In this document: one piece after another, positions 54,241-62,292 of the stretch | Position numbering within the stretch: position 1 is the stretch's first letter | Layout: each line of letters starts with the position of its first letter | Origin: Flavobacterium coralii | Lineage (GTDB): Bacteria > Bacteroidota > Bacteroidia > Flavobacteriales > Flavobacteriaceae | DNA: 64,000 nucleotides | Direction of reading: 5' to 3' | NCBI RefSeq assembly: GCF_019891545.1 | Contig: NZ_JAHDIU010000004.1 | Location: 248,001-312,000, forward strand | Position numbers and translations under genes: made by a program | Notes under the pieces: generated by a model | Told to the model about the DNA's origin: nothing | Databases searched by the model: none | What the model saw: only the letters and a program-made list of their open reading frames with translations

Positions 54241-54804
54241 ATGAATATTAATGTTACTGAATATAAAAAAATACTGAATTCTATAGGTCAGTTTTCAGAT
54301 CTTGATATACAATTGTTTAAAGAATTTATAAGTTATAAATCTTTTAAAAAAAATGAAATCCTTTTGGAACAAGGTGAGATATGTAAATCTATTTACTTTG
54401 TCTTATCAGGCTCTTTTTATCAATATCAGATGAAAGATATTTCTGAGGTAATTATCGATTTACATCTTAGTAATGAATGGATATACAACCATCAAAGTCT
54501 CATTCTTCAAAAACCTTCAAATCAAACTATAAAAGCTTTTTCCGCATCTAATATTTTAGAATTAAGTTTAAATCATTTTCATGTATTGGTCTCTGCTTCA
54601 CAATCTTTTTTAAATTTTAACAAAGTTCTAAATTTAGAAAACAATAAGAGTTATATTTATGATAATTCTCTAACTCCTAAAGAAAAGTATGAGTACATAA
54701 AAAGCGAAAAACCAAACCTGATTAAAGAGTTCCCGGTTAAAATGATAGCTTCCTTTTTAAAAATCACGCCTGAAACTTTAAGTAGAATAAGAGCAAGTAA
54801 ATGA
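54241..54804 (+). CDS. Crp/Fnr-family transcriptional regulator
   Basis: A 187-residue protein with an N-terminal cyclic-nucleotide-binding-like beta roll (LFKEFISYKSFKKNEILLEQGEICKSIYFVLSGSFYQY) and a short C-terminal helix-turn-helix (FPVKMIASFLKITPETLSRIRASK), as in the small Crp/Fnr regulators of Bacteroidota. The residues that contact cAMP are not kept, so it is unlikely to bind cAMP. The AT-rich codons mark a change against the GbsR gene 15 bases before it. A membrane protein and a VOC protein follow on the same strand and may be its targets. Confidence 0.88.
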   Translation: MNINVTEYKKILNSIGQFSDLDIQLFKEFISYKSFKKNEILLEQGEICKSIYFVLSGSFYQYQMKDISEVIIDLHLSNEWIYNHQSLILQKPSNQTIKAFSASNILELSLNHFHVLVSASQSFLNFNKVLNLENNKSYIYDNSLTPKEKYEYIKSEKPNLIKEFPVKMIASFLKITPETLSRIRASK

Positions 54805-54870
54805 ATTTACTGATTGAGATCAAGCAGTTTATAATATGTTTATCACGAATTTTGTCATAAACAGTTTCTA

Positions 54871-55518
54871 ATGGACCAGTCTCATAAATCTCTGAATAGA
54901 GTAAATAAATTCATTTTTTTCTTAGGAAGTATCTCATTAATAACAGCCCCTTTATTAACTTTTATAGGGTGGTCTATTTCTCATGACACATTAACCTCTT
55001 TCTTAGATTTCAATTTTATACATAAAATTACTGATGCTACTAAAAATCTTGATGCAAATTCCAGCCCTCAATTGATTTTTAGATTTTACCTGTTACCACA
55101 TTACTTTATTTATAGTTCAATGCCCTTTTATGTGGGTTTAGGATTAAAAATAATAAGCTATACATATAAAAGAACGCCTTGGCTTTCGGTGACAGGAATA
55201 CTTTCAGTAATCATCGGTAGTATATACTTCATCGGTGTTCTGGGAGCTTATTTATCCACTCCAATAGGGGGTGTTATGCAAACTAATATTTTAAAAATTT
55301 CATTTAGTTTATGTCTGCTACTATTTGTAGGTAATATATTCTTAGGTATTGCTACTTATGTATCTTGTGTTATTGCCAAGTGGCAATCTGCACTCTTTAT
55401 TTTTGGAAATTTGTTAATCTTAATATTCCCAGGTATTGAAAACTGGATGGCACTAGGATCAATCATGATGATTACTGCATTGTTTCCATTATCATTAAAA
55501 AAAAATATAAAAATATAA
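54871..55518 (+). CDS. Multi-pass membrane protein, unknown
   Basis: A 215-residue protein with about five TM helices (FIFFLGSISLITAPLLTFIGWSI; FYLLPHYFIYSSMPFYVGLGL; WLSVTGILSVIIGSIYFIGVLGAYL; LKISFSLCLLLFVGNIFLGIATYV; ALFIFGNLLILIFPGIENWMALGSIMMITALFPL). It has no recognised domain. AT-rich and 66 bases after the Crp-type gene, it is followed 18 bases later by a VOC gene, so the three look like a transferred unit. Confidence 0.8.
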   Translation: MDQSHKSLNRVNKFIFFLGSISLITAPLLTFIGWSISHDTLTSFLDFNFIHKITDATKNLDANSSPQLIFRFYLLPHYFIYSSMPFYVGLGLKIISYTYKRTPWLSVTGILSVIIGSIYFIGVLGAYLSTPIGGVMQTNILKISFSLCLLLFVGNIFLGIATYVSCVIAKWQSALFIFGNLLILIFPGIENWMALGSIMMITALFPLSLKKNIKI

Positions 55519-55536
55519 CCTTCAAATATTCTAAAA

Positions 55537-55893
55537 ATGTTAATTACAATTATTCCTAAGCTCCCAATGCGTGACAAAGCTGTAACAAGAAAATTTTATA
55601 TAGAGAAACTTGGCTTTAAGGATATTGGAAAGATTGATTTCAATGAATATTTAATTCTACATAAAGATAATATTGAAATTCATTTTTTTGAATTTAAAAA
55701 TCTTAATCCGAAAGAAAATTATGGACAAATATACATCAGGATCAATGAGGTCGAAAATCTTTATGAACAACTATTAGATAAAAATGTAAAAATACATCCA
55801 TTTGGAAAATTACAGGTCAAGTCTTGGGGACAAAAAGAATTTTCCTTACTTGATCCGGATAATAACCTTCTAACATTTGGACAATCCTTATAA
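55537..55893 (+). CDS. VOC family protein (bleomycin-resistance-like)
   Basis: A 118-residue, two beta-alpha-beta-beta-beta unit protein: IPKLPMRDKAVTRKFYIEKLGFKDIGKIDFNEYLILHKDNIEIHFFEF and YIRINEVENLYEQLLDKNVKIHPFGKLQVKSWGQKEFSLLDPDNNLLTFGQ. The layout F-Y-x-x-x-L-G-F and D-P-D-x-N-x-L-x-F is that of ShBle-type binding proteins. Such proteins bind small molecules by stoichiometric sequestration or catalyse metal-dependent reactions; which applies here is unknown. Last gene of the AT-rich block. Confidence 0.9.
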   Translation: MLITIIPKLPMRDKAVTRKFYIEKLGFKDIGKIDFNEYLILHKDNIEIHFFEFKNLNPKENYGQIYIRINEVENLYEQLLDKNVKIHPFGKLQVKSWGQKEFSLLDPDNNLLTFGQSL

Positions 55894-55941
55894 GGAGTTT
55901 CAATTCAAATATAGCAACCTGCATGATGCGTTAGGCAATCT

Positions 55942-56760
55942 CTAAAAGTTTGAAACGATTATTACCAGCCCAAGCCAGAAAATGGGAATACTCTCTACCC
56001 AAAATAACGTATAGTATTTTGGCCTTTCAGGTGTTGCATAAAGAGTAAATAAGGTAGTTGCCACTACAAGAACCACGTTTACAGCCAACTGTTTTGCATC
56101 AACATCTGATTTAAAAAATTCAAGGCAGTAAAAAAGGGCAAGCAGTAAAAAGTTAACTATTTTAGTATTTCTTACACCTATGCGCTGGGGTACCGTTTTT
56201 AGGAGCGGGTCGTCTTCCATAGAGTCTATTATTTCAAAAATCAGGATAAGTATTATTACCAGCACGAACCGTTGCACAAATTTAAGCAAGACATCCTGCG
56301 TGATGTCAACACCCGCATTAAGCAGTGGCACAAGCGTTGTTATACCTGCCCAGCATAGGGCAACCATATAAATCTTGATACCGGTCCAGTTACGCATGTT
56401 CTTGCGGTTCGGGAAAAACGGTACGGTATAAAGCAGTGTAAGCCCGAAGAAGAAAAGTCCCCAAAGCTGAGCCGCCCTTGTTAACATTAAAAAGCTGATG
56501 CCTGCGCCAATACCTGTAACAACAGTTATAAATGCATATAGTTTTACCTGTAGGCTTATCGGTTTGCGGTGGCGGAAAAGGCTTTCATATTTTACAAAAT
56601 TATACCCGGCAACCGTTCCGCAAAAAGCAAAACACGCGGCAATACTATCAAAGGGCAGGGCAAACATGTGCAGTGTCATGAGCGTGAGTGCCAGCACGGC
56701 AAAAGCCACATGTATGCTGCCGTGTATATAAATGTCGAATAGCCTGTGCAGTGCCTTCAT
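55942..56760 (-). CDS. UbiA-like membrane protein with an altered first Asp motif
   Basis: A 272-residue protein with about eight or nine TM helices (HVAFAVLALTLMTLHMFALPF; LYAFITVVTGIGAGISFLML; LWGLFFFGLTLLYTVPFFP; FVLVIILILIFEIIDSMEDD; LAVNVVLVVATTLFTLYA; FWVESIPIFWLGLVIIVSNF). The topology and EIIDSMEDDPLLKTVPQRIGVRNTK, near the site of the second UbiA motif, are UbiA-like. But the first motif (N-x-x-x-D-x-x-x-D) is replaced by YNFVKYESLFRHRKP, so catalytic prenyl transfer is doubtful. A perfect -7 box lies 4 bases before the ATG. It is divergent from gcvP. Confidence 0.8.
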   Translation of the reverse strand: MKALHRLFDIYIHGSIHVAFAVLALTLMTLHMFALPFDSIAACFAFCGTVAGYNFVKYESLFRHRKPISLQVKLYAFITVVTGIGAGISFLMLTRAAQLWGLFFFGLTLLYTVPFFPNRKNMRNWTGIKIYMVALCWAGITTLVPLLNAGVDITQDVLLKFVQRFVLVIILILIFEIIDSMEDDPLLKTVPQRIGVRNTKIVNFLLLALFYCLEFFKSDVDAKQLAVNVVLVVATTLFTLYATPERPKYYTLFWVESIPIFWLGLVIIVSNF

Positions 56761-56764
56761 TACA

Positions 56765-56772
56765 CAAAAATA
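56765..56772 (-). promoter_or_regulatory. -7 box of the UbiA-like gene, 4 bases before the ATG
   Basis: Minus-strand TATTTTTG, perfect consensus, separated by TGTA from the ATG at 56760. No convincing -33 TTTG. Confidence 0.5.
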
Positions 56773-56857
56773 ATCAATGTGTTAAAAGTAATTGTTTTAC
56801 AATGAAAAATTCACAAAATACAGCCCCGAAACAGATTTTAATTTGAAGATAAATAAT

Positions 56858-56865
56858 TACTTTTG
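56858..56865 (+). promoter_or_regulatory. -7 box of gcvP
   Basis: TACTTTTG, perfect TAnnTTTG, 25 bases before the chosen ATG at 56891. It lies inside the upstream part of the longer open frame, so it also decides the start. Confidence 0.6.
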
Positions 56866-56890
56866 TGCCTTTAAAACACGCAACGAATTT

Positions 56891-59740
56891 ATGAGAACAG
56901 ATGCTTTTGCTTTAAGACACATTGGCCCGAGGGAAAGCGACCTTGAGCATATGCTTGGTGTGATTGGTGCAGAGTCTATAGACCAGCTGATATATGAAAC
57001 CCTTCCGGATGATATCCGCCTTAAGGAGCCGTTAAAGCTGGATCCTGCCATGACGGAATTTGAGTACATGAACCATATCAGGGAACTGGGTGGCAAAAAC
57101 AAAATATACAGGTCTTACATTGGCCTTGGGTACCACTCTACCATAGTACCCGGCCCGATACAACGTAACATTTTCGAAAACCCGGGCTGGTATACTGCCT
57201 ATACGCCATACCAGGCAGAAATAGCACAGGGAAGGCTTGAGGCACTGCTTAACTTCCAGACCACGGTAATAGAGCTTACCGGGATGGAAATAGCAAATGC
57301 TTCGTTACTTGACGAGGGTACTTCGGCTGCCGAAGCTATGGCACTTTTGTTTGATGTGCGTACACGCGACCAGAAGAAAAACAATGTAAATAAGTTTTTT
57401 GTTTCGGAAGAAATACTTCCGCAAACGCTTAGCGTACTGCAAACACGTTCAACCCCTATAGGCGTTGAGCTTGTTATAGGCAACCATGAAGAATTTGATT
57501 TCTCTGAAGAATATTTCGGTGCCATCCTGCAATATCCGGGTAAATTCGGACAGGTATATGACTATGCCTCGTTTATAGCAAAAGCAAAAGAAAAAGAAAT
57601 AAAAACAGCAGTAGCTGCCGATATATTAAGCCTTGTTAAGCTAACCCCTCCTGGAGAGCTTGGCGCCGATGTTGTGGTAGGTACCACACAGCGCTTTGGT
57701 ATTCCTATGGGTTACGGTGGGCCACATGCTGCTTTCTTTGCCACTAAAGAAGAATACAAGCGCAGCATGCCGGGCAGAATTATAGGTGTTACCATTGATA
57801 CCAATGGTAACCGGGCGTTGCGTATGGCACTGCAAACCCGCGAGCAGCACATTAAGCGCGAAAAAGCAACTTCAAACATTTGTACAGCACAGGTACTGCT
57901 TGCCGTTATGGCAGGTATGTATGCCGTATATCACGGGCCAAAAGGGCTTAACTATATTGCTGATAAAGTACACCGTTCTGCGGTAACTACTGCCGATGCG
58001 CTTAATAAGCTTGGCGTATATCAGGTAAACACAGCGTTTTTTGACACTATAGTTGTAAAAGCTGATGTTGCAAAAGTGCAGCCTGCTGCCGAAGCAAAGA
58101 AGATTAACTTCTATTACATTGACAGGGAAACCATCTCGATTTCATTTAACGAAACCACTTCCCTTAAAGATATTAACGACATAATTTCGGTTTTTGCCGA
58201 AGCAGACGGCCGCGAGGTGGAAACCATCACCAAACTGGCTGATGATATTGCCATACCGCAGTCTATTCAGCGTACCAGCGAATTCCTTCAGCATGAGATC
58301 TTCAACAAGTACCATTCTGAAACTGCATTAATGCGTTACATTAAGATGCTGGAGCGTAAAGACCTTGCGCTTAACCACTCTATGATATCGCTTGGCTCTT
58401 GCACCATGAAGCTGAATGCGGCTACTGAAATGCTTCCGCTAAGTTTGCCTTACTGGAACAGCATACACCCCTTTGCCCCGCTTGAGCAGGCAGAAGGCTA
58501 CCAGATAATGCTTAAAAAACTGGAAGAGCAGTTAAATGTTATTACCGGTTTTGCAGGTACTACGCTACAGCCAAACTCTGGCGCTCAGGGCGAGTATGCA
58601 GGGCTTATGGTTATACGTGCCTATCACCAGTCGCGTGGCGACAATCACAGGGATATTGCCCTTATACCGGCATCGGCACACGGCACCAACCCCGCTACCG
58701 CTACTATGGCAGGTATGCAGGTAGTGGTTACCAAAACATCTGAAAACGGAAACATAGATGTAGAAGACCTTAGGGCTAAAGCAGAGCAGTATAAAGACAG
58801 GCTTGCCTGCCTTATGGTAACCTACCCTTCTACACATGGCGTGTATGAAGCATCTATTAAAGAAATAACTCAAATAGTACACGATAACGGCGGACAGGTA
58901 TATATGGACGGCGCTAACATGAACGCCCAGGTTGGGCTTACCAACCCTGCTACCATTGGCGCTGATGTTTGCCACCTTAACCTGCACAAAACTTTTGCGA
59001 TACCACACGGCGGTGGTGGCCCGGGTGTTGGTCCAATATGCGTGGCAGAGCACCTTGTGCCATTCCTGCCAACCAACCCGGTAGTACCAACAGGCGGCAG
59101 CAATGCCATTACGGCTATTTCGGCTGCACCTTGGGGTTCTGCACTGGTTTGCCTTATATCTTACGGGTATATTACCATGCTTGGCGAAGAAGGCCTTACA
59201 ATGTCAACCAAATATGCAATTGTAAATGCCAACTACATAAAAGAAAGGCTTAAAGGCCACTACGAAACCCTTTATACAGGCGAAATGGGCAGAGCTGCAC
59301 ACGAAATGATTATTGAGTGCCGTCCGTTCAAGCAAAAAGGTATTGAGGTTACCGATATTGCCAAGAGGCTTATGGACTATGGTTTCCACGCACCAACGGT
59401 ATCTTTCCCTGTAGCCGGAACACTGATGATAGAGCCTACAGAGAGTGAGAACCTTGAGGAACTTGACCGTTTTTGCGATGCGATGATTGCCATCCGTAAA
59501 GAAATTGAGGAAGTTACCGCAGAGGATAAAGAAAACGTACTGAAAAATGCACCGCATACACTTGCAATGCTTACTGCTGATAACTGGACACTTCCGTACA
59601 CTAGGGAAAAAGCGGCATTCCCGCTGGATTACCTTCACGAAAATAAGTTCTGGCCATCAGTACGCAGAGTAGATGATGCCTATGGCGACCGAAACCTGGT
59701 TTGTTCATGCGCACCTATTGAAGCTTACATGGAAAATTAA
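56891..59740 (+). CDS. gcvP: Glycine dehydrogenase (aminomethyl-transferring), P protein
   Basis: The pyridoxal-phosphate P protein of the glycine cleavage system decarboxylates glycine and passes the aminomethyl group to lipoyl-GcvH. The frame opens at 56792, but ATG 56891 is chosen: a perfect -7 box lies at 56858-56865, and MRTDAFALRHIGPRESDLEHML is the usual N terminus. This gives 949 residues, the normal length, with two fused aminotransferase-like halves. PLP lysine lies in HLNLHKTFAIPHGGGGPGVGPI, the glycine-rich site in VVGTTQRFGIPMGYGGPHAAFF. A strong terminator follows. Confidence 0.97.
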   Translation: MRTDAFALRHIGPRESDLEHMLGVIGAESIDQLIYETLPDDIRLKEPLKLDPAMTEFEYMNHIRELGGKNKIYRSYIGLGYHSTIVPGPIQRNIFENPGWYTAYTPYQAEIAQGRLEALLNFQTTVIELTGMEIANASLLDEGTSAAEAMALLFDVRTRDQKKNNVNKFFVSEEILPQTLSVLQTRSTPIGVELVIGNHEEFDFSEEYFGAILQYPGKFGQVYDYASFIAKAKEKEIKTAVAADILSLVKLTPPGELGADVVVGTTQRFGIPMGYGGPHAAFFATKEEYKRSMPGRIIGVTIDTNGNRALRMALQTREQHIKREKATSNICTAQVLLAVMAGMYAVYHGPKGLNYIADKVHRSAVTTADALNKLGVYQVNTAFFDTIVVKADVAKVQPAAEAKKINFYYIDRETISISFNETTSLKDINDIISVFAEADGREVETITKLADDIAIPQSIQRTSEFLQHEIFNKYHSETALMRYIKMLERKDLALNHSMISLGSCTMKLNAATEMLPLSLPYWNSIHPFAPLEQAEGYQIMLKKLEEQLNVITGFAGTTLQPNSGAQGEYAGLMVIRAYHQSRGDNHRDIALIPASAHGTNPATATMAGMQVVVTKTSENGNIDVEDLRAKAEQYKDRLACLMVTYPSTHGVYEASIKEITQIVHDNGGQVYMDGANMNAQVGLTNPATIGADVCHLNLHKTFAIPHGGGGPGVGPICVAEHLVPFLPTNPVVPTGGSNAITAISAAPWGSALVCLISYGYITMLGEEGLTMSTKYAIVNANYIKERLKGHYETLYTGEMGRAAHEMIIECRPFKQKGIEVTDIAKRLMDYGFHAPTVSFPVAGTLMIEPTESENLEELDRFCDAMIAIRKEIEEVTAEDKENVLKNAPHTLAMLTADNWTLPYTREKAAFPLDYLHENKFWPSVRRVDDAYGDRNLVCSCAPIEAYMEN

Positions 59741-59754
59741 TTTTATTAAAAACT

Positions 59755-59780
59755 AAAGCTGCCTTAGGGCAGCTTTTTTT
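59755..59780 (+). terminator. Terminator of gcvP
   Basis: AAAGCTGCC (59755-59763), loop TTAG, and GGCAGCTTT (59768-59776) form a perfect 9-base stem; seven T follow to 59780. The next ATG begins only 8 bases later. Confidence 0.9.
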
Positions 59781-59787
59781 ATCACAT

Positions 59788-60741
59788 ATGGAAACTCATG
59801 TTTACTTAGATTTAAATGTTTTTGATTTGATTGAAAAAAGAAATTCAATCGATGAAGAAAGAAAAGTTATATACTCCAATTTATATAATTTAATTGAAAA
59901 TGAGAAGATATTGACACCTTATTCTAACGCCCATATTAATGACTTAAAAAGAGCTTACAAGAAAAACAGTGAAAGAACGATCAAGCATTTAGACAACATA
60001 AAATTTTTAAGTAATGATTTATGCATCGTAAACTATTGGGGGGATTTAGGTGTAACATGGCATTATAGAGATATTCTCGAGTTTTTTGAAACTTCTTTAC
60101 AAGAAAGTGATTTGATGGATCAAACTTTTGAAGAATTTCTTGATAATGCAGAATTTGGAAGCTTTATGAAACTTTCTGTTACTCCCTTAAAGCTTCAGTT
60201 TCTACCTAAAGAATTTATTTCATCAATTGAGAGTGAACCAATACTAAAAATGATATATCCCAAAACGTGTGACGAACAAACTGTTTACGCTTTGTGCAAA
60301 GATCTATTCCACTTAAATACTCTATTAACAAAGGATTATTCACTCTTTAAAAAATTAAAGCAGTATATAAATAATCATCGATTGAAGTGGAAGAAAGAAG
60401 AGAAGTATTTCAAATTCACGGAAAAGTTGCATGAAAAGCCAAAAAGCCTACAATTCAATGACTCTCTTGATTTATATATCGAGCGATCGCAAAGCGCAGC
60501 AAATCCAATTAGACAGAATGTTTTAACATCCTATTTCAGAAAAAACTTTGAAGGATTTAAGGCTGATGAGGTATATTTAAATTCAATTGATGATGCACTG
60601 CATACATACTATGCCTCTCACTGTGATTTCTTTTTAACAAATGACGACAAATGTATGTTTAAGGCAGAGGCAACCTTTAACGATTTAAAAATAAATACAA
60701 AAGTGATGACGCCAAAATCTTTTATAGAAAATTTTGAATGA
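59788..60741 (+). CDS. PIN-like domain protein, AT-rich
   Basis: A 317-residue cytoplasmic protein. The N terminus METHVYLDLNVFD puts an Asp (D8) at the end of the first strand; the C-terminal part has SIDDALHTYYASHCDFFLTNDDKCMFKA, the D-x-x-H/H-x-x-Y-A and T-N-D-D pattern of PIN-type ribonucleases. The middle is a long helical insertion. Confidence is moderate for PIN-like, low for activity. It begins 8 bases after the gcvP terminator T tract and ends by a 4-base ATGA overlap with the truncated hemoglobin gene. Codon use is much more A/T biased than both neighbours. Confidence 0.8.
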   Translation: METHVYLDLNVFDLIEKRNSIDEERKVIYSNLYNLIENEKILTPYSNAHINDLKRAYKKNSERTIKHLDNIKFLSNDLCIVNYWGDLGVTWHYRDILEFFETSLQESDLMDQTFEEFLDNAEFGSFMKLSVTPLKLQFLPKEFISSIESEPILKMIYPKTCDEQTVYALCKDLFHLNTLLTKDYSLFKKLKQYINNHRLKWKKEEKYFKFTEKLHEKPKSLQFNDSLDLYIERSQSAANPIRQNVLTSYFRKNFEGFKADEVYLNSIDDALHTYYASHCDFFLTNDDKCMFKAEATFNDLKINTKVMTPKSFIENFE

Positions 60742-61118
60742 AAGACATACAAAATCGTGAAGACATACTATTATTGATGCGTGAGTTTTACAACAGGCTC
60801 CTTGCAGACCCAGCCATAAGCTATATCTTTACCGATATTGCCAAAATTGACCTTGAAGCACACCTGCCCCATCTCACTGATTTTTGGGAGCAGACGCTTT
60901 TTTACACAGGCGGCTATAAAAAGAATGTACTGCAACTGCATTTAGACCTCAACGCAAAAGAAAAGCTTACAGATACACATTTTAAAACCTGGCTTAATCA
61001 TTTTCATAAAACTATTGATAAAAACTTTGCAGGAGAAAATGCCGAACGGATGAAAAGCAGGGCAGAATCGATAGCTACTGTTATGAAAACCAAAATTTTT
61101 GAGCATTCGCAATCCTGA
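60738..61118 (+). CDS. Truncated hemoglobin, group III
   Basis: A 126-residue 2/2 globin: REFYNRLLADPAISYIFTDI, LEAHLPHLTDFWEQTLFYTGGYKKNVLQLHLDLNAKEKLTDTHFKTWLNHF. The conserved PHLTDFWE-like segment, Phe/Tyr in the B and E helices and the proximal His in helix F (LHLDL) indicate group III. Such globins bind O2 or NO; the role here is not known. It is translationally coupled (ATGA) to the PIN-like gene. Confidence 0.92.
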   Translation: MKDIQNREDILLLMREFYNRLLADPAISYIFTDIAKIDLEAHLPHLTDFWEQTLFYTGGYKKNVLQLHLDLNAKEKLTDTHFKTWLNHFHKTIDKNFAGENAERMKSRAESIATVMKTKIFEHSQS

Positions 61119-61156
61119 ATATAAAATTAAAAAGCCACTTCCTTTAATTTTTAGCA

Positions 61157-61178
61157 ATTATTATGCTTACATAATAAT
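61157..61178. repeat. Perfect palindrome upstream of the KAS III gene
   Basis: ATTATTATG, loop CTTA, CATAATAAT: a perfect 9-base inverted repeat without GC-rich core or T tract. It stands 51 bases before the ATG and could be an operator rather than a terminator. Confidence 0.5.
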
Positions 61179-61229
61179 CAGGCTTCTTTACTATATTTAT
61201 TATACTTAACTTAGCTAAAAAGTAACGGT

Positions 61230-62288
61230 ATGACTATAAGGATAACAGGCAGCGGCAGCTATATACCCACAAGAGTTGTAACTAATGAGGAGTTTGCCAA
61301 ACATTCTTTCTATGACGAGGCAGGTGTGCCCCTTACCTACAGAAACGAAGTTGTTGCAGAAAAGTTTAAGCAGATAACAGGTATTGAGGAACGCCGCTAT
61401 GTAGAAGAAAACATGCTAACATCTGATATTGCCTATAAAGCAGCACAACGTGCCATAGAAGATGCCGGTGTTGACAAAGAGGCTATAGACTATATCATTA
61501 TGGCACACAACTTTGGTAATGTGAAGCAGGGTGCCATCCAGACTGATATACTGCCAAGCCTTGCCGCACGTGTAAAGCACAGCCTTGGCATTAAAAATCC
61601 TAAATGTGTTGCTTATGATATTCTTTTCGGCTGTCCGGGCTGGGTAGAAGGAGTTATACAGGCACAGGCATATATAAAAGCGGGCATGGCAAAACGCTGC
61701 CTTGTGGTAGGGGCTGAAACATTATCTCGGGTGGTAGATCCGCATGACCGCGACAGCATGATATACAGCGACGGTGCCGGGGCAACTATTATTGAAGCCA
61801 CAGATGAGCCGGGCGGAATACTGGCACATGAGTCGGCTTCTTTTACACATGATGAAGCTTATTTCCTTTTCTTCGGCAATTCTTATAATAAAGAACTGAA
61901 CCCTGACGTACGTTATATAAAAATGTACGGCCGCAAAATTTATGAGTTTGCTTTAAACCACGTGCCACTCGCCATGAAAGAGTGCCTTGATAAAAGCGGT
62001 ATAGCTATAGACGAGGTTAAAAAAGTACTGATACACCAGGCAAACGAAAAAATGGATGAAGCCATTATCCACCGCTTCTTTAAATTATATGATAAAACCC
62101 CGCCTGAGGGTGTTATGCCCATGAGCATACACAAGCTGGGCAACAGCAGTGTTGCTACCATACCCACACTGTATGACCTGCTTATAAAGCACCAAATAGA
62201 AAACCAGGAAATAAACAAAGGTGATGTGTTGTTATTTGCCTCTGTAGGTGCGGGTATGAATATAAATGCTTTTGTGTACAGGCTATAA
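61230..62288 (+). CDS. 3-oxoacyl-ACP synthase III family protein
   Basis: A 352-residue thiolase-fold condensing enzyme. The catalytic triad is present: Cys135 in AYDILFGCPGWVEG, His in KKVLIHQANEKMDEAI, and Asn in HKLGNSSVATIPTLYDLL. It differs from housekeeping FabH in the longer substrate loop near the N terminus (NFGNVKQGAIQTDILPSLAARVKHSLG) and in the Cys context (FGCPGW instead of AACAGF), as in FabH-like enzymes for special acyl starters. So it may make a specialised lipid or a secondary metabolite. Single gene, with a palindrome upstream. Confidence 0.93.
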   Translation: MTIRITGSGSYIPTRVVTNEEFAKHSFYDEAGVPLTYRNEVVAEKFKQITGIEERRYVEENMLTSDIAYKAAQRAIEDAGVDKEAIDYIIMAHNFGNVKQGAIQTDILPSLAARVKHSLGIKNPKCVAYDILFGCPGWVEGVIQAQAYIKAGMAKRCLVVGAETLSRVVDPHDRDSMIYSDGAGATIIEATDEPGGILAHESASFTHDEAYFLFFGNSYNKELNPDVRYIKMYGRKIYEFALNHVPLAMKECLDKSGIAIDEVKKVLIHQANEKMDEAIIHRFFKLYDKTPPEGVMPMSIHKLGNSSVATIPTLYDLLIKHQIENQEINKGDVLLFASVGAGMNINAFVYRL

Positions 62289-62292
62289 AGGC

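Noticed and set aside
58565-59053. 162-codon minus-strand frame antisense to gcvP
   Set aside because: Shadow of gcvP, no start signal and aberrant composition.
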